A stretch of DNA of 10,586 nucleotides from JBDREA01 sp043820265 (lineage in GTDB: Archaea; Altiarchaeota; Altiarchaeia; IMC4; JBDREA01), in the NCBI GenBank assembly GCA_043820265.1, contig JBDREA010000009.1:1-10586 (forward strand), in the 5' to 3' direction. Shown in pieces: positions 1 through 8,900 of the stretch. The notes beneath the pieces were generated by a model. It ran no database searches. It was not told the DNA's origin and saw nothing but the letters and a program-made list of their open reading frames with translations. The translations under genes and the position numbers were made by a program. How positions within the stretch are numbered: the stretch's first letter is position 1; each line of letters begins with the position of its first letter.

Positions 1-14
1 AAGAAATAATTTTT

Positions 15-2342
15 TTAATCCCACCCTCCCAGTGTCATCTGTTTTCCGAGCCCTTTTAGTTCGTCTTCCTGGTATCCGAGGGCTTCCATGATTCGCATGA
101 CGGCTGGGAGCAATTGGTTGTTGAGGTAGTATTCTGGGTCGTAGTCTCCCTCTGTTGCGAGTTCGATTACTACTGATTTTTCACCTATCAGTCCTTTGCC
201 TGGTGTGACGATGTATCTAACGAAGCTTCCCTGTTTGAATTCGAGCCCCTCTTTTATCGCCTTTTTTGCGGCAACTACGTGTGGGCCTTCGTTGACGTAG
301 TCTCCTAAATCCTTTGTTATCTGTGTGTTTATTGCCAGCTCCTTTAATGGCACGGATTTGGAGCGCAGCCTGTCGATGGTCTCCTTGATGATGTCTGCCG
401 CCTTTTTCGGGTCGTTTTCGAAGAGGATTGTTTCAAGGACTTTTTCTTGGGTGTCTTTTGCGATGACAGCCCAGTCGCGCCTTTTCGTTTCAAGGCCCTT
501 GATGGTCAGCTTCCCGTCTTCGCCAGCCAAAGCATACCGTTTTTTTGTGACGAATAATCCGCGAAGATAGTATCCTTCGAATTCCAGCTCCATTGCCTCG
601 GGAAGATCGCTATTGATCTCAGATAAAAATTTCTTCCCTGCGGCAACGATTTCGTCTTTGTCTTTGAGTTCAGGCTTCACAAGAAAGATGCTGTCTGTGT
701 CGCCGTAGATGACCTTGAATCCTGCTTTCTCTGCCTTAGAGATTGTGTCAAGGATGTATTCTCTACCCCAGGCGCTGATTGCTTCGGCAGCCTCGTTAGA
801 ATACCACCTCGCCCGCGAAAATCCGAAGTAGCCGTAAAAGCTATTGGCTAAGATCTTTAGGGCGTGCTGTTGGACGTTGAGTAAACGCTTTGTTGATTCA
901 TCTTTTTCATCTTTTAGTTTTGCCTTGATTTCCATCCTCCTTTTGACGATTTCGCCTAAGACTTCCGGGAGAAACCCCTTCTTTTTTGCGCAGAAGTGGT
1001 GCTTGTTTGGAGCCATGTGGCCATCGGTAGCGCAACATTCGCAGTCCTGGGTTGCGACATCGATGTTGTGGCTTATCACGATGCTCGGATAAAGGCTTCG
1101 AAAATCAAATACCAATATGTCGTCGTGGATCCCCTTCACTGGATCCACTACGTAAGCTCCCACATAGGATTCCCCATCCCTTTCTGTTATTATGGACTCA
1201 AAAGGTCTGTTTGGAACGATGATGTCTTTTTTGAATGCTTTTTCCATGAGGAGGAGTTCGACCTGCTGGCTTGAGCCGCTTCTTGAGAGCTCATAGATTG
1301 GCTGCCTTACGATCCTCGCGAGCTCATATTGCAGGGGGAGCACAGCCTTTGAGATCTCAAGGGTTGCCTCTGCGTCGCTTAACGAGTATTCAACGAATCT
1401 TTGGAATTTTTCTCTGTCATCCCCCCTCCAGGCTTCATCCATCTCCTTGAGGGTTAGGTCGATTTTTTCTATTCCCGTCAGTTCAAGATAGACATCCTCG
1501 AGTCTGTAGCGCGAAAGATTATACGTCTTTCTGCAAACCGGATAAAGGTCTACGTGGGGTCTCCCCCTGACTCTCGCCCCAGTGTTCATTCCCCTCCTTT
1601 CCAACTTCACCTCTGATCCGTCCGCACCCAGTGCGAACTGGACTCCCAGCTTGTCTCCTCGTTCTTTGAGATACGGGAAATCGAAGTTGTCTGAGTTGTA
1701 TCCAACTAGGAGATCGACATCTCGTGTTCTAATTTCATCGATTAATGCTTTTATGATGGATTTTTCGTCGTCCAAAACCTCTAGATAACCCACTTTTATA
1801 TCAGTTTTCTTGTAGGTCCATACCTTTTTTTGCCCGTGACTATCTGCGTAGCTTATTAGGGTTATGGGATTTTTTGAAGGATTCGGTTCGCCTCCCGTTG
1901 TTTCGACTTCTATGTCTACTGCGGCGACTAAGAGGTCTGCGCTTTCTGCATCCTGCATGGGAACAAGTTCAGAGTTGATGATGTATCTTTGAGAGAATGG
2001 GATGTCTGCTTCCCTTACCTGGTTGCAGCTCGGCAGGTGGCGGACCTCTTCTCTGAGGCTGGCCACATCAGATGGGAGCTTGGTGAAAACTTCTAAAATA
2101 TTTGCTTTTTTCCCGTAGTCGGTCATCTCCTTGATCCTGACCTCTGTTATCCGGCTACTCTTTAGCTCTTCTATTTCCTTTTTCAATTCAGAAGCATCAC
2201 CTTTGGGAGTAGCGTAGAAGTAAGGCTTGAAGTCTGTGATGTAGTCGATGAAGCGTTCCTTGGGTGACCGGTAAAACAGCCTTATGACCGGCTTGTCCTC
2301 CTTTACGATGTAGTCTGCATCAAGTAATACATTAGTTGTCAT
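15..2342 (-). CDS. polB: Family B DNA polymerase (archaeal PolB)
   Basis: Replicative DNA polymerase with 3'-5' proofreading exonuclease, 775 residues, about the length of the Pyrococcus enzyme and collinear with it. Exonuclease motifs are present: Exo I D143-I-E145, Exo II around Y215-N216 and D221, Exo III Y319 with D323. Polymerase motifs follow: motif A D413-F-R-S-L-Y-P-S, motif B K496 to N500-S-F-Y-G504, motif C Y546-G-D-T-D550. All catalytic aspartates are intact and no intein interrupts motifs A, B or C, the usual insertion sites. The N-terminal domain keeps Y11, P40 and V93, matching the uracil-sensing pocket of Pyrococcus PolB (Y7, P36, V93), so template-uracil stalling is likely. 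The C-terminus Q768-M-T-L-G-G-W774 resembles a PCNA-binding PIP motif. A Cys/His cluster at 434-451 replaces a disulfide region of the Pyrococcus enzyme. The start lies 7 nt after the upstream glycosyltransferase stop, with no clear Shine-Dalgarno, suggesting coupled translation. It is the last gene of a minus-strand series. Confidence 0.97.
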   Translation of the reverse strand: MTTNVLLDADYIVKEDKPVIRLFYRSPKERFIDYITDFKPYFYATPKGDASELKKEIEELKSSRITEVRIKEMTDYGKKANILEVFTKLPSDVASLREEVRHLPSCNQVREADIPFSQRYIINSELVPMQDAESADLLVAAVDIEVETTGGEPNPSKNPITLISYADSHGQKKVWTYKKTDIKVGYLEVLDDEKSIIKALIDEIRTRDVDLLVGYNSDNFDFPYLKERGDKLGVQFALGADGSEVKLERRGMNTGARVRGRPHVDLYPVCRKTYNLSRYRLEDVYLELTGIEKIDLTLKEMDEAWRGDDREKFQRFVEYSLSDAEATLEISKAVLPLQYELARIVRQPIYELSRSGSSQQVELLLMEKAFKKDIIVPNRPFESIITERDGESYVGAYVVDPVKGIHDDILVFDFRSLYPSIVISHNIDVATQDCECCATDGHMAPNKHHFCAKKKGFLPEVLGEIVKRRMEIKAKLKDEKDESTKRLLNVQQHALKILANSFYGYFGFSRARWYSNEAAEAISAWGREYILDTISKAEKAGFKVIYGDTDSIFLVKPELKDKDEIVAAGKKFLSEINSDLPEAMELEFEGYYLRGLFVTKKRYALAGEDGKLTIKGLETKRRDWAVIAKDTQEKVLETILFENDPKKAADIIKETIDRLRSKSVPLKELAINTQITKDLGDYVNEGPHVVAAKKAIKEGLEFKQGSFVRYIVTPGKGLIGEKSVVIELATEGDYDPEYYLNNQLLPAVMRIMEALGYQEDELKGLGKQMTLGGWD

Positions 2343-2349
2343 ATCGATT

Positions 2350-3483
2350 TTATTTCGAGGCCAGGTCCTCTAATATTTTCACCGCGTGTGATCTTCCGTT
2401 GAGTTCCTTCGAAATTTGGCGGAGTTCAGCGCATTTTTTCTGAATGTCATCTGATGTTCTGCATCGGTCGATGTAATCAACGATTTCTTCTGGTTTCGTG
2501 TCGTAACCTAACCGAAATCCTAGTTTTAGCTCCTCCAACATCTGAGCGTTATTCTCCTGTTCGCTGTGGTCCATGTCCGGGACTGAAAGAATAGGTTTTC
2601 CGAAGTTCACACACTCCATCATCGTGCTGTGTCCTCCAGGTGCTATCACCACGTCTGCGGCTTTGAGGTACGGGAAGACGTCTTCGAGGTAGGGGATTAT
2701 CTCAACGTTTCCTTTCGTTTTTTCCTTGAAGTGCTCAGGATCTGAATTTGGACCGGTAATTAAAGTATAATTTGAGTCGGGTGTCGAGTTCGCCGCTTCG
2801 ATGATGTTATGGAGTAATTTTTCTCTGTAGCCAAATCCGCCTATCATGCTAAATATGTATGGGTGGCTTTTTTCTTTGGCTATTGTTTGATGATAGTCCC
2901 TTCTCACAAGCGGTCCGGTGTATTCAACCTTTGGAGCCATCTTGAGCGAAAACTCAAGGCTTTTCGCGCAGACCGTGTTTGGGGGCGGGAAATCAGGTAT
3001 AATGATCTTGTCCATGCTGTTGAAGACTTGTTCTGAAAATCCCTTCACCATCTTGCCGATGACTTGGAGCTCTATTCCCCTATTTTGGAAGAATAGGTCC
3101 ATCTTGGTCTGATTCAGGATCATGGCGCAGGGTATCTTCTGCATCTTGGCTGAGATCGCTGCGATGTAGTAGCTGTCGCACAATACGACATCAGGTTTTT
3201 CCTTTTTCACTAGCGAGATGACCGAGGGGAATTTGTATAGTTTGGTTTGCCTCAAAGTCTGTCCCACAGATCCTCCAAGATCTAGTGCTCCGCCTTTCCC
3301 GACGAGAGTGATCTCAGAGGGGGCTTCTGCAACGTCATAACCAGCTTTTTCAAGGTGCTCTTTGCTGTATCCGTAAGAGGCGAACCTGAACTCATGACCT
3401 TCTTTTTCCAGCTCCATTCCCACTGACTGGCACCGAGTTGTGTGGCCCAATCCCTCCCCGCACATGAAAATCAAGACCTTCAT
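2350..3483 (-). CDS. MurG/MJ1255-like glycosyltransferase (GT-B fold)
   Basis: Predicted cytoplasmic, possibly membrane-associated glycosyltransferase of 377 residues that would move a sugar from a nucleotide-sugar donor to an unknown acceptor. The N-terminal half opens with a beta strand and the glycine-rich G9-E-G-L-G-H13-T-T-R motif typical of MurG/GT28-like and MJ1255-type proteins. The C-terminal half has the donor-binding stretch A281-P-G-G-H-S-T-M-M-E290 followed by G296-K-P-I-L-S-V-P and a Q309-x-x-N-A-Q-M-L segment, equivalent to the UDP-sugar site of MurG. There is no signal peptide or transmembrane helix. Length fits the archaeal family of unknown acceptor. It lies 45 nt downstream of the secreted-protein gene and 7 nt upstream of polB. 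A TATA-like T-rich element in the 45-nt gap (about 3514-3521 on this strand) could give it its own nearly leaderless promoter. Family and fold are fairly secure. Acceptor and pathway are unknown; surface-glycan or glycolipid synthesis is an inference from neighbours. Confidence 0.85.
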   Translation of the reverse strand: MKVLIFMCGEGLGHTTRCQSVGMELEKEGHEFRFASYGYSKEHLEKAGYDVAEAPSEITLVGKGGALDLGGSVGQTLRQTKLYKFPSVISLVKKEKPDVVLCDSYYIAAISAKMQKIPCAMILNQTKMDLFFQNRGIELQVIGKMVKGFSEQVFNSMDKIIIPDFPPPNTVCAKSLEFSLKMAPKVEYTGPLVRRDYHQTIAKEKSHPYIFSMIGGFGYREKLLHNIIEAANSTPDSNYTLITGPNSDPEHFKEKTKGNVEIIPYLEDVFPYLKAADVVIAPGGHSTMMECVNFGKPILSVPDMDHSEQENNAQMLEELKLGFRLGYDTKPEEIVDYIDRCRTSDDIQKKCAELRQISKELNGRSHAVKILEDLASK

Positions 3484-3528
3484 CGCAAAACCGGAGTTCT
3501 ATTAGGTGAAGAAATTAAAAAGCAAATC

Positions 3529-4971
3529 TTAGGGAGTGAGTATCAATGTTATCATGTTCCATCCTGTTTGGAATCTTAGGCAATTGGGTTGGGTGCAGAC
3601 TGTTGTCGTTGGTGTTGAGGATGTTGAGGTGCTCGAAGTTGAAGTAGTTGAAGAGGATGATGTCGTTGAGGAGCTTGTCGTAGATGTCATTGTCGTTGAT
3701 GTAGATGTCGTCGAGGTCGACGTCGTAGATGTTGTTGTCGTCGAGGTGGAGGTTGGGAAAGTAGACGTTGTGTCATCTTGGAGCAAACCTTCCTGCCAGC
3801 AGGCTAGGTTTGCTAGTGATTCGTAAAAGTATTTTTCTGTGTGGTTTTGATACCAGTTGCTGACGACTTCTCCGACAGTGGAGTTGAATTCGTAGAGCCA
3901 AAGCCATCTTTGAGTCGAGTAGTTTTCGAAGTCGTGCCATCCGTAGGTGTTTGCGGGGTCGATGTGGCTTGCATACTCTGGGTGAGTAAAGTTGTCGTTT
4001 TCTACTATTAATCTCAGGAAGGTGTTGGCGAATCTCTCCATGGTCTGGTTGGGGTAGGCTTGGGTGAAGTATGGATCGTGGTATGCCTTCAATACGAACT
4101 CGACATCAAGGTTGGCGTGTCCTATGTCTTCAGGTCGGGGATTAGAGTCGGGATCCATGTAGCGGAAGGCGTAAGAATTTGTTTCAGAAACGTACATCAG
4201 GCCCTTTTTCTGGGGGTAGGGGTCGTCGTACCAGTCGGTGTTTCCTGAGTGGTTCCATTGTCCGAAGTCCTGAAAGTAAATTGACGTCATATCAATCACA
4301 GTGGAGTTGTAGTAATCCTCAAGCGTGGAATCAGATGTGTTGTAGTAGGGTGTCTGGTAGAATGGCGATCTTGTTATCTGGTGAAGGTTTATCAGAAGCG
4401 AACCGTAGGAAAGATACCAGTTGTGGGGGTCGCTTCCATATGAATAGCTCCTCCAATATGGGATAATCGTGTCTTCTATGAAGACAAGGTATTTGTTGGC
4501 TTTTTCTCCGTAGGTTTTATCTGGTTCCCCTGAAACGGATTGATTGTAAAGTGTTTCGTTTTCGAAGACCATTTTCACGAATCCTGCAAGGGGTGTGTGT
4601 CCGTGTCCTGCGTAGACGAGGTACTCTTCTCCTGTCATGTTTTCATCAACGACATAGTCGCAGTGGTTGATCAACCTCTCCAGCCACTTATCCCTTTCTC
4701 CCTGACTCTCGCCCCTTGCGACCGCTGCGCGATACATTGAAATGTATGCTCGGATGACGTAGGCTTCATACCATGCAAGATACGGTCTCGTCAAAAGATT
4801 GTTTGGGTAATTTGAGTTGTATTCGTCATACCAGTCGACGCTTGCCTGAATAGACAATGAAGGTTCCACAGAAGGGTTTGAAAAGTAGATATTGAGATCG
4901 TCTAGTTCAGCCGACAAACAAATCTGTGGGAGAAATAATCCGATAACGAGGATCGATAAAATATATTTCAT
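3529..4971 (-). CDS. Secreted glycoprotein, helical (alpha/alpha-toroid-like) domain plus Thr/Ser linker and cut-short C-terminal module
   Basis: Exported protein of 480 residues that I cannot assign to a named family. Residues 1-20 form a Sec signal peptide (K2, hydrophobic core, likely cleavage near C18-L-S-A21). Residues about 25-395 are rich in Trp, Tyr, Asp and amphipathic helices, as in alpha/alpha-toroid glycan-active enzymes (for example glycosidases, lyases or uronyl epimerases). No catalytic motif is recognised, so enzymatic activity is only inferred. Eleven N-x-S/T sequons (N111, N138, N143, N211, N222, N240, N308, N327, N350, N363, N376) suggest heavy N-glycosylation outside the cell. 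Residues 401-457 are almost pure Thr/Ser, a linker of the kind that spaces domains from the archaeal surface. After it come C459, C464 and a short F-Q-T-G-W-N-M-I-T-L-I-L-T-P tail, which resembles the first strand of a longer archaeal 'GWN-I-S' module but stops there. There is no membrane anchor. It is first in the minus-strand series and divergent from the archaeosortase gene. Confidence 0.85.
   Translation of the reverse strand: MKYILSILVIGLFLPQICLSAELDDLNIYFSNPSVEPSLSIQASVDWYDEYNSNYPNNLLTRPYLAWYEAYVIRAYISMYRAAVARGESQGERDKWLERLINHCDYVVDENMTGEEYLVYAGHGHTPLAGFVKMVFENETLYNQSVSGEPDKTYGEKANKYLVFIEDTIIPYWRSYSYGSDPHNWYLSYGSLLINLHQITRSPFYQTPYYNTSDSTLEDYYNSTVIDMTSIYFQDFGQWNHSGNTDWYDDPYPQKKGLMYVSETNSYAFRYMDPDSNPRPEDIGHANLDVEFVLKAYHDPYFTQAYPNQTMERFANTFLRLIVENDNFTHPEYASHIDPANTYGWHDFENYSTQRWLWLYEFNSTVGEVVSNWYQNHTEKYFYESLANLACWQEGLLQDDTTSTFPTSTSTTTTSTTSTSTTSTSTTMTSTTSSSTTSSSSTTSTSSTSTSSTPTTTVCTQPNCLRFQTGWNMITLILTP
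3601..3771 (-). repeat. Thr/Ser-codon low-complexity tract (protein linker)
   Basis: This 171-bp tract encodes residues 401-457 of the secreted protein, nearly all Thr and Ser with a few Pro, Phe, Met. The DNA is built from irregular triplets of the ACN and AGC/TCN type, not from an exact tandem unit. Such tracts can expand or contract by slippage, so length may vary between strains. In the protein it is probably an extended, possibly O-glycosylated spacer. Confidence 0.85.
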
Positions 4972-5105
4972 CGGTATACACTGTGCTCGAAGGCATAAAT
5001 TTGAACGCTCAATTCCACCAGTCTATTGACCTGTGGTTCTTCACACAGTTCGTTTTTTCCCTCAAATGATGCCCTTTTTACGTTTTCCTTCCCACTTATT
5101 GGTTT
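4972..5105. promoter_or_regulatory. Divergent promoter region between the secreted-protein gene and the archaeosortase gene
   Basis: This 134-bp gap separates two divergent start codons. On the minus strand a TATA-like AAATTTAT (4995-5002) is centred about 27 nt from the ATG at 4971. On the plus strand a T-rich CTTTTTA (5074-5080) is centred about 29 nt from the ATG at 5106. Both spacings match the archaeal TATA-to-start distance, so both transcripts may be leaderless or nearly so, and neither gene has a Shine-Dalgarno sequence. The 70 bp between the two boxes has room for a shared regulator, but the only inverted repeat seen (CTGTG 5031-5035 with CACAG 5044-5048) is too short to trust. Confidence 0.5.
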
Positions 5106-5963
5106 ATGGATGATCCTAAGAAGACTTTGAAGTTATTGTATGGGATTCCACTGCTTGTTTTACTCGGAGTAATCCTATTTGGCTCTCCAAGCAGGCTCGG
5201 CCATCTAGTAGTGTTCCTTTGGATCCTGGCAGGAGGTGCTGTATTCTATCGAAGCCGTTTTGAGGAGCGAGGATTTCACAGTGGGTTGGTTCAAAAAATC
5301 GTTTTTCTTGTGGGAGCATTAGCTATTATCTACTCTCTTATTTCAATTCCTCTCGGTTTGAGTAATCCTCCCATTTCATCTGATGAACTGGCGGTACTTT
5401 TCAGCGGAATCGCGTTGGTTGTTTTTTCCGTTAAAGGATGGAGTCGTCTTGCTCTTCCTGCGGCTGTCCCATTGATCGTAGTCTTTGGTTACCAGCTCGT
5501 AGGAGACCGGCCCGAACTCGTCACAGATCCCTTGGTGCCTTTCACAGCCAAAGTCTCTGTTACTCTGATAAACTTGATAGGCATAAGCGCTAATCTGGCC
5601 AATAACATAATCAGCTACGATGCAGTCAACGGCGATCTGATAAGGCTTTCTATCATACCTGCATGCACTGGTGTCTGGTCGATGTCCGCTTATCTGGTGG
5701 CAGTCCTTATGATGCTCGTGATTTTTCCTCACATCGGTCGCAAGGGATACATGCTTTTTTTAGCAGGGATTGTTGGAACCTGGATCAGTAATCTTGGACG
5801 TGTGCTTCTCATAACCCTATCGGGATACTTTTATGGGCGAGGGGGGTTGCTTCAGATCGTGCATATTCACGCAGGTTGGATCGCCTTTTCGATTTGGATG
5901 CTTGTCTTTTGGTATGTTTTTTTCAGCTTAGGATTACATGAAGAAAAAAGTGAGAGGATTTGA
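5106..5963 (+). CDS. Archaeosortase (exosortase/archaeosortase family transpeptidase)
   Basis: Integral membrane cysteine protease/transpeptidase-like enzyme of 285 residues. The family recognises a C-terminal sorting tail on exported proteins at the outer face of the membrane, cleaves it and is thought to transfer the protein to a lipid or other anchor. About seven or eight hydrophobic segments are visible (roughly 10-27, 31-47, 62-82, 93-108, 115-131, 194-208, 215-240, 255-275). The family's active-site pattern is present: C187 in P185-A-C-T-G-V-W, R232 in N229-L-G-R-V, and H253/H255 in V252-H-I-H-A-G-W. The conserved A162-N-L-A-N-N-I stretch before the catalytic Cys also fits. I cannot assign it to ArtA, ArtB, ArtC or another named subgroup; the third catalytic residue looks like His, not the Arg reported for halophilic ArtA. 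The start ATG has a T-rich promoter element 29 nt upstream. The stop is one base before the start of the heparinase-like gene, which is therefore its most likely dedicated substrate. Confidence 0.88.
   Translation: MDDPKKTLKLLYGIPLLVLLGVILFGSPSRLGHLVVFLWILAGGAVFYRSRFEERGFHSGLVQKIVFLVGALAIIYSLISIPLGLSNPPISSDELAVLFSGIALVVFSVKGWSRLALPAAVPLIVVFGYQLVGDRPELVTDPLVPFTAKVSVTLINLIGISANLANNIISYDAVNGDLIRLSIIPACTGVWSMSAYLVAVLMMLVIFPHIGRKGYMLFLAGIVGTWISNLGRVLLITLSGYFYGRGGLLQIVHIHAGWIAFSIWMLVFWYVFFSLGLHEEKSERI
5952..5958 (+). promoter_or_regulatory. Purine-rich ribosome-binding site setting the start at 5965
   Basis: GAGAGGA lies 6 nt before the ATG at 5965, inside the last codons of the archaeosortase gene. 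It supports 5965 over the upstream in-frame ATG at 5938, which has no comparable purine run and would put nine extra charged residues before the signal peptide. The stop-to-start arrangement (TGA, one base, ATG) suggests translational coupling. Confidence 0.55.
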
Positions 5964-5964
5964 G

Positions 5965-8900
5965 ATGAGGACGCAAAATCTTTTTCTATTGGCGGCCATG
6001 ATTATTTCCCTGGGAGGTTTTGTCTCATCTGAGACGTGTACCTTCTCGTTTTCTGAGATAGATACCAGGGATGCCTGGGCTCCTTACAGTGGGAACTTGA
6101 ATCTGGATGTCTTTGTGAATGGAAAATCGATCGAGAGCTTTGACGTCCTCGCCCAAAAAGGCCTCATAAAAAAATCGCCGTCCTTTGAAAAGCGAAAGGG
6201 AGCAACTGTGTCTCTGAGGGTGACTTATCTGACGGGCACACTCTACACTGTGTTGGTCGAAGACATCGATCTTGAATGCGAAGGAAAAAAACTAAGATTC
6301 AGTCCCTGGACTGCTAGTTCGGGGCCGAGCGATACAGATGCATACGGCATCGTTTATGGTGACGGAAGACTTGCCTTTGTCTTTCCGAGGATTGGTAAGG
6401 TCAAATCCAAGGACTATATCGAGTTCGTCTCTCAGCCTCTTGAGGAATCCCCCGAGATCTCGGTTTCCGCAAGAGATATCGAGGTATCAAAACCAAACCG
6501 AGTCCTGAAAAAAGGTGATGTTGTATCAATCAAGGTTTTCGTAAAAAACGAGGGCGGACTTGAAGGAAAAACCGAACTCTCCTTTTTCGTCGACGGCGTA
6601 GAGCGGGAGAAAGTTTCAGACCTCTTTATCCAACCCGGAAAGGTTGAAACACACACTTTCACGACAACATTTCCTGGAAAGATCCAAAAATTAGAGATAA
6701 GAACTAAATCCAACCTGGACGGAAGATCAGACAACAACAATGCAGTCATCTATCTAGTTGAAAAACCAAGCATGTTTTTTTCCGACATCAAAGATACCCC
6801 AGCCTACAAATACCAAAAGGAAGAACCCTACAAGAGCTGGCTGACATCGCTCAAAGCCTCAGCCGATCGCGCCAAGGTCTTAGACTACGCCGACGAAAAA
6901 AACGGGAAAACCCAGACGATATGCCAGAACACAAGGTTTCTTGCGTTAGCATATCAGTTCTCAAAAGATGATTCCTATGCTGAAGCTGCAGCACAGGCCC
7001 TGACTCACGTCGGAGAAAATGGCTGGACAACCTATCCCACGGCAGCTGCGCAGTGGGGTAACGCAGAGAAGGTCCTAACGGAATGCGGCCAAGCTTACGA
7101 CTGGCTAAGCGATTACATCTCAGCTTCCGATGCGAAACTTAATACAAATAGGAAAGAAGTCGTGCAGGATAAACTGGCAATAATCGAACAATCAGTCTAT
7201 CTATACATGAGGGACATGATGGAATACGACCAGGGAGAATCTAAGCCGAGGGTGTTCGGCGACCCTGGGACTGGCAGGGTGAAGGCGCTCTCAGGATTCG
7301 TGACAATGGCTTTGGCACTCCTAGACTACAACGGGGAATTTAGCCCACAGGGAGGAGCCCAGGAATGGCTTGAATTCGCATTAAATGATCTATTAATCAA
7401 TAGCACAACTGGGGGGGACAAAAGCACCCTAAATACTATAGTTACATCAGGGGGGCACTTTGGAGAAGTTGGATACAACCACTATTTTGTAGGTTATCTC
7501 TCCTCGTTTCTTTCTGCCTACAAATCAGTGTTTGGCGAAAACCTCGTGGAAGAATACGAGATACTTGGTGGATTTAACAGGGACCCTGTCGCCATAATGC
7601 TTCCTGATGGAAGATACCCCAACGAGGTCTCAAGTTGGATGGGTGTTTTCAACGACCAGTTCTTCGGGCAATATCTCGCTTTCGAAAAAGAGAAATCCCT
7701 CCATCAATGGTACATCAACAATGTGTTGGGAACGAAGAACTGCTTTTCTGGTTGCACAACGGGGAGCGTTGATGGATACCGGATCTATAATGCGAACCTT
7801 GAGTACTCGATAGAAAAAATCCTATTATACGACAAATACGCTCCCGTTTCGGAACCCGCATTTGAAGGCGACCCAAGCTACTTCAACTACCCAAATGGTG
7901 AAGCAGTCTTTCGAAGCGGATGGGACAAAAACGAGGCCCTCTACCTTTATCTAAAAGCTCCACACGAATTGACAATCGGAGGGCACGGCGCAGCCGATGC
8001 AAGACAGGGAAGCTATGAATTGTATGCCTATGGGGACTATCTCCTCATAGATTCAGGAGACAACAGGTTCTGGGATGGTAAAACAGGAGTCGGATTCGGG
8101 AGCGTCGGGCACAACAGTGTCGTAGTCGATGGCAAGGGATTATCCCACAGGTCTGGGAGCGCCGATCTTGTAATGAAGAATCCTGCTTATCTCACCGAGA
8201 CTTTAGCATCGGATTTTTTGGACTTCGCCCAAATAGAAATCGACATAACTCATCTGTCAAAAATCGATGACACATTTGATTCAGCTAAAATCGAAAAACC
8301 CATCAAATGGGAGCGAACAATCCTATTTGCGGAAAATGAGTTCTTCGTCGTACTCGATGAATTCAGCTCTGATGTACCTCATGACTTCGAGCTCCTTGCC
8401 CATTACGGCAGCCTCAAAGGTGAATCTGGAAATCCAAAGGCCCACGAAGACAACTTTATTTCAGGTATCCTTGAGCTTGGGGGAAAAGAGGTTGATTGGA
8501 AAAAAATTGAGACAAAAAAATCATTGGGAGAAGAATCCAGGATCAGCTGGGAGACGACCAACCGCATCGGGGAAACGGTGAAAATAGATTCGTTCATCCT
8601 GCCTGAAACCCAGCTTTCTCTAACCAAATTCCCCAGTCACATAGGTGATCCAACCGAGTCAAACGACTTCTGGCACCCCATGATCTCTGCTAGCCAAAGC
8701 GGAAAAGATGTGAACTATATGACACTCCACTATCCGTACCCGAAAAGTTCCTCAGAATCCTACGAAATCAAGGATTTAACCGATAAATCAAAAAATCAGC
8801 TTGGTTTCGAATTCACAAGGAAAAATATCAAAGACATAATCCTCACTGGTCCAGAAAAAAAAGAGATTTCAGGACTAGTTACAGACGCTAAAATATTATA

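Noticed and set aside
996..1274. Open plus-strand frame inside the polymerase gene
   Set aside because: It is antisense to conserved PolB motif A and neighbouring sequence, which fully explains the region.
15..2342. Possible intein in PolB
   Set aside because: Motifs A, B and C are contiguous and the total length of 775 residues matches an intein-free polymerase.
3484..3540. Frameshift as the cause of the short C-terminus of the secreted protein
   Set aside because: The other two frames after the GWN motif stop within about 6 and 18 codons and do not resemble a continuing module, so a simple one-base error does not restore it.
3536..3826. Open plus-strand frame rich in Val, Asp and Glu
   Set aside because: It is the complement of the Thr/Ser linker of the secreted protein; the periodic composition is the mirror of ACN/TCN codons and there is no start signal or homology.
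5031..5048. Inverted repeat CTGTG / CACAG in the divergent promoter region
   Set aside because: Only 5-bp arms, expected by chance in 134 bp.
5376..5732. Open minus-strand frame inside the archaeosortase gene
   Set aside because: It is antisense to the conserved catalytic Cys region and has no recognisable protein features.
5938..5964. Earlier in-frame ATG at 5938 for the heparinase-like protein, overlapping the archaeosortase gene by 26 nt
   Set aside because: It adds a long charged stretch before the signal peptide and lacks a ribosome-binding site; the ATG at 5965 has GAGAGGA 6 nt upstream and gives a normal signal peptide.
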